A stretch of 64,000 bases of DNA from Planctomycetota bacterium (GTDB lineage: Bacteria; Planctomycetota; UBA1135; GCA-002686595): contig JADJLZ010000002.1 in the NCBI GenBank assembly GCA_016709875.1, forward strand, positions 558,001-622,000, given 5' to 3'. Position 1 is the first letter of the stretch; each line of letters starts with the position of its first letter. A program made the translations under genes and the position numbers. Shown here one piece after another: positions 17,131 to 25,261 of this stretch. The notes under the pieces were generated by a model. It did not search any database and was not told where the DNA came from. It was given only the letters and a program-made list of their open reading frames with translations.

Positions 17131-17146
17131 GCAAGCGGCTTGCCAA
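17131..17146 (-). promoter_or_regulatory. Candidate sigma-54 (-24/-12) promoter of the flgF operon
   Basis: Read on the minus strand the site is TTGGCAAGCCGCTTGC. It matches the sigma-54 consensus TGGCAC-N5-TTGC with correct GG to GC spacing and one mismatch. The last C lies 14 bases from the flgF ATG, giving a predicted leader of 2-3 bases. The same layout recurs before fliK. The inner GCAAGC-C-GCTTGC is also a palindrome, so an operator is an alternative. Confidence 0.6.
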
Positions 17147-17264
17147 GTCGGGGTCCGCACGGAAGGCGTGCAGGAACAAGGGCTTGCAGCCGTAGCGGCG
17201 GACCGGGAGGACGGCCGAGGGGGCAGCCCCCGGAAGGTTCTTCGCTGGCAGGGAGGAACTTGCC

Positions 17265-17312
17265 GCCTGCCGCGATGCCGGGCTGGGCGCCTGCCGCGAT
17301 GCCGGGCTGGGC
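17265..17312. repeat. Two perfect tandem copies of a 24-bp unit
   Basis: The unit beginning GCCTGCCGCGATGCCGGGCT occurs at 17265-17288 and again without change at 17289-17312, just beyond the stop of the minus-strand hypothetical gene. It is non-coding, and two perfect copies suggest recent slippage. Confidence 0.85.
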
Positions 17313-17318
17313 GCGGAA

Positions 17319-18152
17319 CTAGGGCGCTTCCGTGGGCTCGTGCACCGCGGCCTTGGCCGCGCGTTCGGGCCACTGCTCGAGGATGCGCTGCACCTCACCC
17401 GTCTTCTCGCGGCCCTGCAACGAGGAGAGTGCGCTCGCGATCACCAGATCGTCCTGCTCGCGCAGGAGCGCGCCGGCGAGCCGCGCGAGGCCCGCATCGT
17501 CCGCAGCCGCGGCGAACTTCGCCGTCGTGCGGCGGCGCAGCGCGAGGTCTTCGATCGGATTCGAGAGGCACAGCGACTCGAGCGCGTCGCGGTCGTGTTC
17601 GTGAGTCAGCGCACGCCGGCCGAGCAGCTCGAGCGCGAAGGAGGCGAGCGAACCGCCGCGCGCGCGCCGGTCCTCGCTCGTGCGCAGCGTGAGCTCGAGC
17701 CAGTCCGCCGCGTGCGGGGTCTCCTTCTGGCTCGCTGCGCGCAACAGCGCGACCTTCTCGGCGGCCGAGCCGGCCGAGGCGAGCACGTCGCGGGCGCGCA
17801 GGTCGAGCGCGCCGGGCGTGTCGGTCTCCAGGGCGAGGAATTCGGCGTAGTACTCGCGCTCCTTCTTCGCGCCGCTCGCGCGTTCGGGCGGCGCGAGATC
17901 CTCGTCGTCGAGTTCGATCACCGAACCTTCCGCCCGGGGCAGCGCGCTGCGCTCGGCGAGAGCGCGCGTGAGCTCGGGTTGTTCCGCGCCAGTTCCGGCC
18001 GGCCGCACCCCTTCGGGCGCGGCGGCCGGGAGGGGGGGCGAGGGGGTCTGCATCGCAACCCGCTGCCAGACCAGCGGCACGCCTAGCGCCAGCGCCCCTC
18101 CAAGGAGGAGCAGCGTGGCGCGCGAGCGGTCGCGGGGCTGGCTCGGGTTCAT
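17319..18152 (-). CDS. Membrane-anchored protein of unknown function, helical-repeat-like
   Basis: 277 residues from ATG 18152, only 13 bases after the stop of the first decahaem cytochrome gene, so the two are probably cotranscribed. A single hydrophobic segment (residues 12-26, ATLLLLGGALALGVPLVWQ) is followed by a Pro/Ala-rich stretch and an acidic patch. The rest (about 90-270) is all-helical with irregular Ala/Leu/Arg repeats resembling HEAT-type repeats (DARDVLASAGSAAEKVALLR-like units). There is no CXXCH. It may be a periplasmic scaffold or accessory factor for the cytochromes, but no family was recognised. Confidence 0.65.
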   Translation of the reverse strand: MNPSQPRDRSRATLLLLGGALALGVPLVWQRVAMQTPSPPLPAAAPEGVRPAGTGAEQPELTRALAERSALPRAEGSVIELDDEDLAPPERASGAKKEREYYAEFLALETDTPGALDLRARDVLASAGSAAEKVALLRAASQKETPHAADWLELTLRTSEDRRARGGSLASFALELLGRRALTHEHDRDALESLCLSNPIEDLALRRRTTAKFAAAADDAGLARLAGALLREQDDLVIASALSSLQGREKTGEVQRILEQWPERAAKAAVHEPTEAP

Positions 18153-18165
18153 CGTCCTTCCGCCG

Positions 18166-21060
18166 TCAGTAGACCTTGTGCTCCTTCGGCACGTTGATCT
18201 CGGCTCCACTTCCGTGGCACACGCCGCAGGACTCCACACCGCCGGCACTGGTCATGGCGGAGATGTGGGACTGGGCGTCGTCGGCATCGTGACACGAACC
18301 GCAGACCGGGGCCCAATTCTTCATCGGGAGCACTTGGTCCGTCGGGTGCGCGCGGTTCGCCGGCTCTTGCCAAGCGGTGCTCGTGCCGTGGCACTTCGCA
18401 CAGCTCTTCACGCCGCTGGGGAAGACCGGGAACTCGACCTCTTCGAAGGTCACGATCCCGAAGTTGTTGGGATAGGCCGTCGAGCCGAAGCCGACGATCT
18501 CGTAGCTCGAGGCGTGCGCGAGCTCCGCTCCGGCGTGGATCTTGTGCAGCATGGTGCGGAAGTTCGGCGTCACGCCGTCGGTCGCGGGAGCATTCGCCGC
18601 GACATACTGCGGACGGTCTTCCATGCCGGCTGCCCCGTGGCACAGGATGCAGGTCGTGAAGCCCGCGCGGCCGGAGCCGTGCGCGTACACGGTCTGGTGG
18701 CAGGCGTTGCAGTTTTCGTCGCTCGAGATGAGCGAGTAGTGCTGCACCGTGCTGGCATCCCCCACGAGGAAATCGACCGCCGCCGGATCAGAGACGTCGC
18801 GATAGCTGTTGGTTTCGCTGTAGAGCGAGAGCACGGTCGTGCGGGTCGTGTAGAGCCCGACGCTGTAGGTCCCGTCGACGATCGGCTTGGCGCTCCACTT
18901 GCCCCAGGTCTCGTCGATGGTCGCGGTGTCGTTGATCGTCACCGGGTAGACCGACGGCATGACGTAGTCGGTCGTGTAGCTGCACAGCACGACGTTGCCG
19001 TTGCCGAACTCGGTCACCTCGGTGATCGTTCCGGTCGTGGCGTCGAGCGTGTAGTTGGTGGTGACGGTCTTGGTGGTCAGCGTGACCTCCTTGACCGTGG
19101 CGCCGGTGCTGTGCGCCTTGTTGAGTCCGAACGGATAGGTGCTCGAGCCGGTCTGGCCGAACCACAGGCGCGTGCCGTCCACGTACTGGATGCGCACGTA
19201 CTCCTCGTCTGCCGTCCCGTCGTCCACCACGATGTAGTCGTCGCGGGCGAAGTTGGTCGCGGAGGCGACGTCGAGGTAGTTCTGCGGCGCGACGGTGTCG
19301 CTCGCGAGCGTGCTGTTCCCGCCCGCGGTCGCGGTGCGCACGAGCACGCTCGTCGCGGCGCCGGTGACGTTCCAGTGCGGGGTGAGCGCGGTCGTGAAGC
19401 TCTCCAGGGCTCCCGTGGAGACGCCCACGCGTTCCAGGAAGACCGGCGCCGGCAGGTTGACCGTGTAGGGCGGCGAACCGACCAGCTTCGAGACCGGGAT
19501 CGAGCTCGAGAGCAGGAAGTTGTAGTTGTTCGTCGGACCCGCCACGAGAACGCTGATGTTCGTGACCGCCGAAGGCGTGATGTCCGCCCCGGTGTCGTCG
19601 ACGATCGAGAAGGTCGCGACGATCTTCTCGCCCGGGTCGATCGTGCCGTCGTCGTCGTTGGTTCCGGCTTCGGCGATGCCCGTGAATTCGATGTTGACGC
19701 CCGGGTTGAAGCTCGGGTTCTGCAGCGGATGGATGTGCGCGTCCTCGACCGACAGCGAAGCGCCCGAGGCCGTGTGGCACAGGATGCAGTTCGAGTTGTC
19801 GGCCGTGTCGGGCATCGACTGCGTGTTGGCGTTGTAGACCTGGCCCCAGACGATGTCGTCGTGGCATGCGCCACAGGCGGCTTCCGTGGGCTGCGTCTTG
19901 TAGATGTCGCCCTGCGCCGGAGCTCCGAGCGGACCGTCGCCGTCGGGATCGCCGTGGCACAGGTAGCAGCTCGAGACGCCGGTGCGCAGCGTGTCCTCGA
20001 GCGACTTCTCGCCCGCGGAGAGCGAGCTGTAGCCGGAGTCGCGCGGCATCGCGATCACGCCCTGCGGCCAGGCCGGGAAGGCGACGCTCGAGAAGTCGAT
20101 CACGCTGTTGCCGAAGCCGACCATCTGGTAGGGCTGCGGCGTGGCTGCGTAGTTGCGCGTGCCGTCGAGGTTGGTGCCGACGCCGAGCACCGAGGGGAGG
20201 TGCTCGCCGTTGTGGATCTTGTGGATCATCACCTTGAACTCGATCGTCACGCCGGGCGTGCCATTCGCAACGCCTGGGACGTTCTTGTCCTCGGCGCCCG
20301 CGGTGTGGCACAGGAGGCAAAGCGTCACGTTGCGACGCAGGCCGCCGTGGGCCTGGAGCGACTCGTGGCAACGGTTGCAGTTGTCCTGCAGCACGAGCTC
20401 GCGCGGCAGCAGGCTGCCGGTGTTGCCGATCAGGAAGTCGAACACCGCGTCGCCCGCGGCGCGCGCGCTGGCGGTGCCGAGCGTGTAGTTCCAGCCGACG
20501 TACATCCCGACCGTGTAGGTGCCTTCCTGCAGTGGCTGCCCCTGCAACTCGCCGTCTGAGAGCCCGAAGGACACGGTGTCGTTGAGCGGCGCGAGGTAGG
20601 TCGTCGGGATCGGCGCGGTGAAGGTGTAGAGGTACGAGCCGTCGGCCTGGCGCACGGAGGCCGTGGCCAGGTTCGTCTGCTCGGCGAGGACGCGCTGGTA
20701 GTTGCTGGTCGGTCCCGACACCAGGATGCGTGCGGTCCCGAACTCGGTGATGTTCCAGTTCGTCCCGTTGGACTTCTTGGCGGTGTAGTGCACGCTCAGC
20801 GTGTCGCCCGGCAGGAAGTTCCCGCCGGTTCCCGAACCGCCCGTGACCTCGCTGATTGCGAGCACGATTCCCGGCAGGGTGTCACCCTGCTCGTAGGCGG
20901 TCGGCGTCGTGTCGCCTTCGTTGCTGCCCTGCCCTCCGGCCGATCCCTGGTTCCCCGTGCTCCCGTCGCAAGCGGCGAGCAGTACGAGTGACAGACAGGC
21001 GAGGGAGCGGGAGAGCAGTGAGCTCTTGGCGCTCGCGCGCAGTGCTTGGTTGGCTCTCAT
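18166..21060 (-). CDS. Decahaem c-type cytochrome lipoprotein, OmcA/MtrC family (copy 1)
   Basis: 964 residues. The signal peptide ends in a lipobox (LVLLAAC, Cys31). Ten CXXCH haem-binding motifs occur as two groups of five: CNRCH, CLLCH, CYLCH, CGACH, CILCH at about 228-430, and CNACH, CILCH, CAKCH, CGSCH, CGVCH in the last 180 residues. Each group follows a beta-rich domain (about 50-215 and 450-770). This beta/pentahaem/beta/pentahaem order is that of Shewanella MtrC and OmcA, the surface cytochromes that pass electrons to metals, shuttles or electrodes. Residue +2 after the lipid Cys is Asp, an inner-membrane retention signal in E. coli. Start supported by AAGGAG 9 bases upstream. Confidence 0.92.
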   Translation of the reverse strand: MRANQALRASAKSSLLSRSLACLSLVLLAACDGSTGNQGSAGGQGSNEGDTTPTAYEQGDTLPGIVLAISEVTGGSGTGGNFLPGDTLSVHYTAKKSNGTNWNITEFGTARILVSGPTSNYQRVLAEQTNLATASVRQADGSYLYTFTAPIPTTYLAPLNDTVSFGLSDGELQGQPLQEGTYTVGMYVGWNYTLGTASARAAGDAVFDFLIGNTGSLLPRELVLQDNCNRCHESLQAHGGLRRNVTLCLLCHTAGAEDKNVPGVANGTPGVTIEFKVMIHKIHNGEHLPSVLGVGTNLDGTRNYAATPQPYQMVGFGNSVIDFSSVAFPAWPQGVIAMPRDSGYSSLSAGEKSLEDTLRTGVSSCYLCHGDPDGDGPLGAPAQGDIYKTQPTEAACGACHDDIVWGQVYNANTQSMPDTADNSNCILCHTASGASLSVEDAHIHPLQNPSFNPGVNIEFTGIAEAGTNDDDGTIDPGEKIVATFSIVDDTGADITPSAVTNISVLVAGPTNNYNFLLSSSIPVSKLVGSPPYTVNLPAPVFLERVGVSTGALESFTTALTPHWNVTGAATSVLVRTATAGGNSTLASDTVAPQNYLDVASATNFARDDYIVVDDGTADEEYVRIQYVDGTRLWFGQTGSSTYPFGLNKAHSTGATVKEVTLTTKTVTTNYTLDATTGTITEVTEFGNGNVVLCSYTTDYVMPSVYPVTINDTATIDETWGKWSAKPIVDGTYSVGLYTTRTTVLSLYSETNSYRDVSDPAAVDFLVGDASTVQHYSLISSDENCNACHQTVYAHGSGRAGFTTCILCHGAAGMEDRPQYVAANAPATDGVTPNFRTMLHKIHAGAELAHASSYEIVGFGSTAYPNNFGIVTFEEVEFPVFPSGVKSCAKCHGTSTAWQEPANRAHPTDQVLPMKNWAPVCGSCHDADDAQSHISAMTSAGGVESCGVCHGSGAEINVPKEHKVY

Positions 21061-21099
21061 GGCGTTCTCCTTGTTCTCGGGTTTGTGCTGGAGAGGGCC

Positions 21100-24000
21100 C
21101 TAGTAGGTCTTGTGCATGCGCTGCACGTTCCACTCGGCGCTCGCACCGTGGCACAGTTCGCAGGACTCGACGCCATCCGTGCTGGTCATGATCGAGATGT
21201 GCGCTTGAGCGTCGTCGGCGTCGTGGCAGGCGCCGCATTCGAGTTTCCAGCCCTGGAAGGGCAAGGTCTGACCGGCCGGATAGGTCCGGTCGGCGGGTGC
21301 GTGCCAGGCGGTATTCGTAGAGCCGTGGCACTTGGCGCAGTTCTTCACGCCGCTCGGCATGGAGGGGAACCCGACCGTCTCGAAGGTCGTGAGCGCGTAG
21401 TTGTTGGGATAGGCAGTGTTGCTGCCTCCGACGATGTAGTAGCCCGTCGGGTAGGCGAGGTCCTTGCCCATGTGGATCGCGTGCAGCATCTGCCGGAAGT
21501 CCACGGTCGTGTCCGCGTTGTTCGGCGAGTTCGGCGCGATGTAGTTGGTGCGGTCCTCGGTCCCCGCGCCGCCGTGGCACACGATGCAGGTCTGGAATCC
21601 GCGCCGGCCGTAGCCGTGGAAGCCCACGTCCTGGTGGCAGGCGTTGCAGTTGTCGCCGCTCGAGATCAGCGCGTAGGGCGTGATCGTCGTCGCGTCGCCC
21701 ACGAGGAAGTCCGTCGTGCTGGCGTCGTTGGCCCAGCGGTAGCTGTTCGTCTCTCCGTAGAGCGAGAGGACGGTCGTCTTGGCACTCCAGAGCGAGACCG
21801 AGTACGTGCCGTCGACGATCGGCTTGGTCGTCCATTGGCCCGTGCGCTCGTCCTGGTCAGGCGAGTCGTCGAGGGTCATCGGGAAGACCGCCGGCATGAC
21901 GAAGTCGGTCGTGTAGCTGCACAGCACGACGTTGCCGTTGCCGAATTCGGTCACCTCGGTGATCGCGCCGTTCGCGGCGTTCAGCGTGTAGTCGGTCGTC
22001 AGGGTCTTGGTCGTCAGGGTGACTTCCTTGACGGTGGCGCCGCTCGCGTGGTCGTGCAGCATCCCGTAGGGGTAGGTGGTCGAGCCGTTCGCTCCGAACC
22101 ACAGCCGCGTGCCGTCGACGGTCTGGATCTTGGCGTACTCCTCGGCGCCCTGGCCGTCGTCGACGACGATGTAGTCGTCGCGTGCGAAGCCCGTGGCGTC
22201 GGCGACGTCGATGTAGTTGACCGGCGAGACGACGTCCGCGGTCAGCGTGCTGCTGCCGCCGGAGGTGGCCGTGCGCGTGTAGACCGTGGTCGTCGCTCCG
22301 GTCATGTTCCAGAGCGGGGTCGATTGCGTGTGGAAGACCTCGCCCGCCGCGGCGGTGGAGATCCCGGCGCGCTCGACGAGCACCGGCTGCGGCACGTTCA
22401 CCGTGTACGGCGGCGTGCCAGTGACCATGCCCACCGGCACGGTCGCGTCGGCGATCACGTTGTAGTTGCTCGTCGGTCCGCTCAGCACGCAGGTGAAGTT
22501 GCCCAGCGTACTCGGGTCGACCGCCGTGCCCGTGTCATCGGTGATCGTGAAGGTCAGCGCGACCTTCTCGCCCGGATCGATCGTGCCGTCGTCGTCGTTC
22601 GTGCCGGCTTCGGAGACAGCCGAGATGTTGACGTGCAGGCCCGGGTTGAAGGTCGGGTCGAGCAGCGGGTGCGTGTGCGCCACTTCGATGCCTTCCGAAA
22701 CCGGGGTGCCCGGATCGACGTGGCACAGCGCGCAGTTGGTGTTGTCCGCCGTGTCGGGCATCGTCTGACCGTTGGCCGTGTAGGGCGTGCCCGGGATCAC
22801 GTCGTCGTGGCACGAGTAGCAGGCGAGCTCGGAGGGGTTCGTCTTGTAGCTGTCGCCCTGCGCGGGCGCCGCGATCGGGCCGGCGCCGTCGGGATCGCCG
22901 TGGCAGATCAGGCAGTTCGAGACACCCTTGCGCAGCGTGTCCTCGGTCGCCTTGTCGGTCGAGGAGAGCGCGGTGTAGCCCTGGTCGCGCGGCATCGCGA
23001 CCAGCGCGGCCGGCCAGACGGGGAACTCGATCTCGGAGAAGTCGTTCAACGAGTTGTTGAAGCCGACGATCTCGTACGGCTCGGCCGTGGCGGCGTAGTT
23101 GCGCGAACCGTCAGGGTTCGTGCTCACACCGAGGACCGAGGGCAGGTGCGCCGCGTTGTGGAGCTTGTGGATCATCACCTTGAAGTCGATGGTGACGTTC
23201 GGGGTCCCGCCGGCGACGCTCGGGACGTTCTTGTCCTCGGCGCCCGCGGTGTGGCACATCAGGCACAGCGTCACACTGCGGCGAGATCCGCCGTGTGCCT
23301 GGAGCTCGTCGTGGCAGCGGTTGCAGTTTTCCTGCCCCACGACGGCACGCGCCACCGCAGTGCCGGTGTTGCCGATCACGAAGTCGAGCTCCGTGTCGTT
23401 CGTCAGGCGCAGCGCCGCTCCATCGATCGTGTAGTTCCAGCGCCCGTAGATCGCGACCGTGTAGGTCCCGTCGAGCAGCGCTTGGCCGGTGAGCTCGCCG
23501 TCCGCGGCGCCGAAGGTCGCCGTGTCGTTCAGCGGCGCGATGTAGTTCGCGGGGATCGCGACCGGGAAGGTGTAGACGTAGGAGCCGTCGTCCTGCGCGA
23601 CCGAGGCCGTGAACAGGTCCTGCTGTTCGGCGATTACGCGCTGGTAGTTGCTCGTCGGGCCCGAGACGAGCGCGCGCCCGCTGGCGAGCTCCGCGATGTC
23701 CCAGTCCGAGCCGTCGGTCTTCTTGACAGTGTAGTGCACCGCGATCGTGTCGCCGGCGCGGAAGCGGCCGCCCGCGGCATGGCCGCCGGTGAGCTCGAGA
23801 ATGTTGAACTCGATGCCGGGCGTCGTATCGCCCTGCTTCAAGTTCGTGTCCGTCGCGAGGCTCCCGCCTGGCGGCCCGTCCGCTCCGCGAGGGCCGGTGC
23901 TGCCGGAGCAGCCGGCGAGCAGGAGCAGCGGCAACAGGATCAGGGACGGGGAGAGCGGGGACTTGCGGGTGGTCTCGAGCGAGTTTTGATTGGCTCTCAT
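21100..24000 (-). CDS. Decahaem c-type cytochrome lipoprotein, OmcA/MtrC family (copy 2)
   Basis: 966 residues from ATG 24000, preceded by CGGAGA. The lipobox is LLLLAGC, with Ser at +2, the outer-membrane-permissive residue in E. coli. It has ten CXXCH motifs in two pentahaem groups: CNRCH, CLMCH, CLICH, CYSCH, CALCH, then CNACH, CIVCH, CAKCH, CGACH, CELCH. It is a clear tandem paralogue of the downstream gene, sharing the N-terminal MRANQ, the HLPSVLGV.TN.DG.RNYAAT segment between hemes, and the FGNGNVVLCSYTTDFVMPAV region of the central beta domain. The expected role is terminal electron transfer at the cell surface. A longer frame upstream is not used because it has no signal peptide or ribosome site. 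Confidence 0.92.
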   Translation of the reverse strand: MRANQNSLETTRKSPLSPSLILLPLLLLAGCSGSTGPRGADGPPGGSLATDTNLKQGDTTPGIEFNILELTGGHAAGGRFRAGDTIAVHYTVKKTDGSDWDIAELASGRALVSGPTSNYQRVIAEQQDLFTASVAQDDGSYVYTFPVAIPANYIAPLNDTATFGAADGELTGQALLDGTYTVAIYGRWNYTIDGAALRLTNDTELDFVIGNTGTAVARAVVGQENCNRCHDELQAHGGSRRSVTLCLMCHTAGAEDKNVPSVAGGTPNVTIDFKVMIHKLHNAAHLPSVLGVSTNPDGSRNYAATAEPYEIVGFNNSLNDFSEIEFPVWPAALVAMPRDQGYTALSSTDKATEDTLRKGVSNCLICHGDPDGAGPIAAPAQGDSYKTNPSELACYSCHDDVIPGTPYTANGQTMPDTADNTNCALCHVDPGTPVSEGIEVAHTHPLLDPTFNPGLHVNISAVSEAGTNDDDGTIDPGEKVALTFTITDDTGTAVDPSTLGNFTCVLSGPTSNYNVIADATVPVGMVTGTPPYTVNVPQPVLVERAGISTAAAGEVFHTQSTPLWNMTGATTTVYTRTATSGGSSTLTADVVSPVNYIDVADATGFARDDYIVVDDGQGAEEYAKIQTVDGTRLWFGANGSTTYPYGMLHDHASGATVKEVTLTTKTLTTDYTLNAANGAITEVTEFGNGNVVLCSYTTDFVMPAVFPMTLDDSPDQDERTGQWTTKPIVDGTYSVSLWSAKTTVLSLYGETNSYRWANDASTTDFLVGDATTITPYALISSGDNCNACHQDVGFHGYGRRGFQTCIVCHGGAGTEDRTNYIAPNSPNNADTTVDFRQMLHAIHMGKDLAYPTGYYIVGGSNTAYPNNYALTTFETVGFPSMPSGVKNCAKCHGSTNTAWHAPADRTYPAGQTLPFQGWKLECGACHDADDAQAHISIMTSTDGVESCELCHGASAEWNVQRMHKTY

Positions 24001-24229
24001 GACATTCTCCGTGTGATCGCAGATTCGTGAGGCGGTCGGTTTGTGCCGCGGATCTGCGGCAGCGGTTCGGTGTTGAGCGGTCGTGAGCGGTGAACGTGCG
24101 GACTCGGGGTGCGCTGGGCGTTCCATCAGAGGATCGCGCTTCTGGCCGGCGAGCGCAGTACGCAACTCACCTGAGCCGGGCCCTTCGCTTGTCGGTAGCG
24201 CGCTGCGCGTTGCGCTGCGCGCGATCGAA
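24001..24229 (-). other. Intergenic region upstream of decahaem copy 2
   Basis: 229 bases between the 13-haem gene and the decahaem genes, all on the minus strand. A short palindrome TGCCGC-GGATCT-GCGGCA lies near 24042-24059, and there are GC-rich direct repeats near 24200. It probably contains a promoter separating the decahaem pair from the upstream porin/cytochrome pair, but none was identified confidently. Confidence 0.4.
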
Positions 24230-25261
24230 TCAGTGGTGGCATTCGAGGCAATTGGAGCCGTTGTCGACATGGGGGAGCGGTTGTCCATTTCCGTGGCACT
24301 GTCTGCAGTTCATCCCGGGGATGTGCCCGTCGGGCATGGGCGCGGCGAGCGCGTGGCTCGGCGTGTCCTTGTGGCAGGTCTGGCAGTTTTCCTCGAAGCG
24401 CAGAGGTTCGTGGCACGTCAGGCAGTGGCGGTCGAGTGGATCACCCCAGGAGCCGGCGTGGTTGATGGGCTTGGTCGCGCTGTGGCAGGCCTCGCACGAT
24501 TCGGGTTCGTGGCAGGCGGAGCAGCTCTTGCGGTCCATGCTGGCCGACAATCCGTGCCCACGGCGGCGCCAGAAGCCGTTGTGGCTCTGGGGCGGCTCGC
24601 TCTTGTGACACGCGGTGCAGCTGGACTCGGAGTGGCACGTGTCGCAGCGCTCGGCGCGCACGTCGTTGCTGTTCGCACGCATGACGCGGCCGTGCTCGCG
24701 CTGCCAGGTCGCGCCGTGGTTCGGCGGCGGGACGTCCTCGCGGATCTTCGAGTGGCAGGTGCTGCATTCGGTGGGCGCGTTCTTCTGCTGGTGGCAGGCG
24801 ACGCAGGTGTCCATCCCGATTTTCAACTCGGGCGTGACCATCTCGCTCGTCGCGACGGCCGCGTGGCAGGCCGTGCACTCGAGGTCGAGCGTGGCGTGCT
24901 TCAGGTGCGGGAAGACGATCTCCTCGGACTGCCGGCTGTAGTCGTGCGCCTTGAACTCGTTGCCCTCGAAGAGCTGCGCGATCTGTTTTTCGGGCGGCTT
25001 CTGCGCGTCGATGTCGTTGTGACACAGCGCGCACTGCTTCGCGTTCGGGATCGTCGGCCGTTCGTCGGTGTCCGACTTCAGGTGGCAGTCGGTGCAGCCT
25101 AGGCCCTGGTCCTCGATGTGCAGCTTGTGGCTGAAGGAGAAGGGTTTCACGTCGCTCTGCAGCGAGCCGATGATCGCGCAGCCCGCCAGGCCGAGAAGCG
25201 CGGTGAGAGACGCGAAGCGGGCGCGTTTGCCCAGCGTGGTCCAGCGGTTCAGAAGCGCCAC
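24230..25261 (-). CDS. Periplasmic/outer-membrane multihaem cytochrome c with 13 haem motifs (MtrA-like role)
   Basis: 343 residues with 13 CXXCH motifs: CTDCH, CALCH, CTACH, CVACH, CSTCH, CDTCH, CTACH, CSACH, CEACH, CLTCH, CQTCH, CRQCH and a last CLECH two residues from the C-terminus. Several are paired closely, as in cytochrome c3 or doubled-CXXCH proteins. A lipobox (LTALLGLAGC, Cys28, +2 Ala) predicts a lipoprotein. The GTG start at 25261 is set by a strong GGAGGT 7 bases upstream; it overlaps the end of the beta-barrel gene by 13 bases. MtrA, the decahaem partner of the MtrB porin, is similar in length, so a trans-outer-membrane wire is proposed. Haem count and fold differ, so this is an analogy. 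Confidence 0.88.
   Translation of the reverse strand: MALLNRWTTLGKRARFASLTALLGLAGCAIIGSLQSDVKPFSFSHKLHIEDQGLGCTDCHLKSDTDERPTIPNAKQCALCHNDIDAQKPPEKQIAQLFEGNEFKAHDYSRQSEEIVFPHLKHATLDLECTACHAAVATSEMVTPELKIGMDTCVACHQQKNAPTECSTCHSKIREDVPPPNHGATWQREHGRVMRANSNDVRAERCDTCHSESSCTACHKSEPPQSHNGFWRRRGHGLSASMDRKSCSACHEPESCEACHSATKPINHAGSWGDPLDRHCLTCHEPLRFEENCQTCHKDTPSHALAAPMPDGHIPGMNCRQCHGNGQPLPHVDNGSNCLECHH

Larger units (their letters stand above)
17117..17318. other. Intergenic region between flgF and the 17.3-kb hypothetical gene
   Basis: It holds the sigma-54-like site near the flgF end, a short GGGGG-CAG-CCCCC hairpin (17219-17231), and a 24-bp tandem repeat at its other end. No coding frame is supported. 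Confidence 0.5.

Noticed and set aside
17968..20559. Long plus-strand open frame opposite the first decahaem gene
   Set aside because: It is Arg/Asp/Val-rich antisense sequence without family motifs. High GC removes stop codons; the minus-strand gene has signal peptide and ten haem motifs.
21046..24030. Long plus-strand open frame opposite the second decahaem gene
   Set aside because: Same pattern of antisense codon composition, no motifs, no ribosome site.
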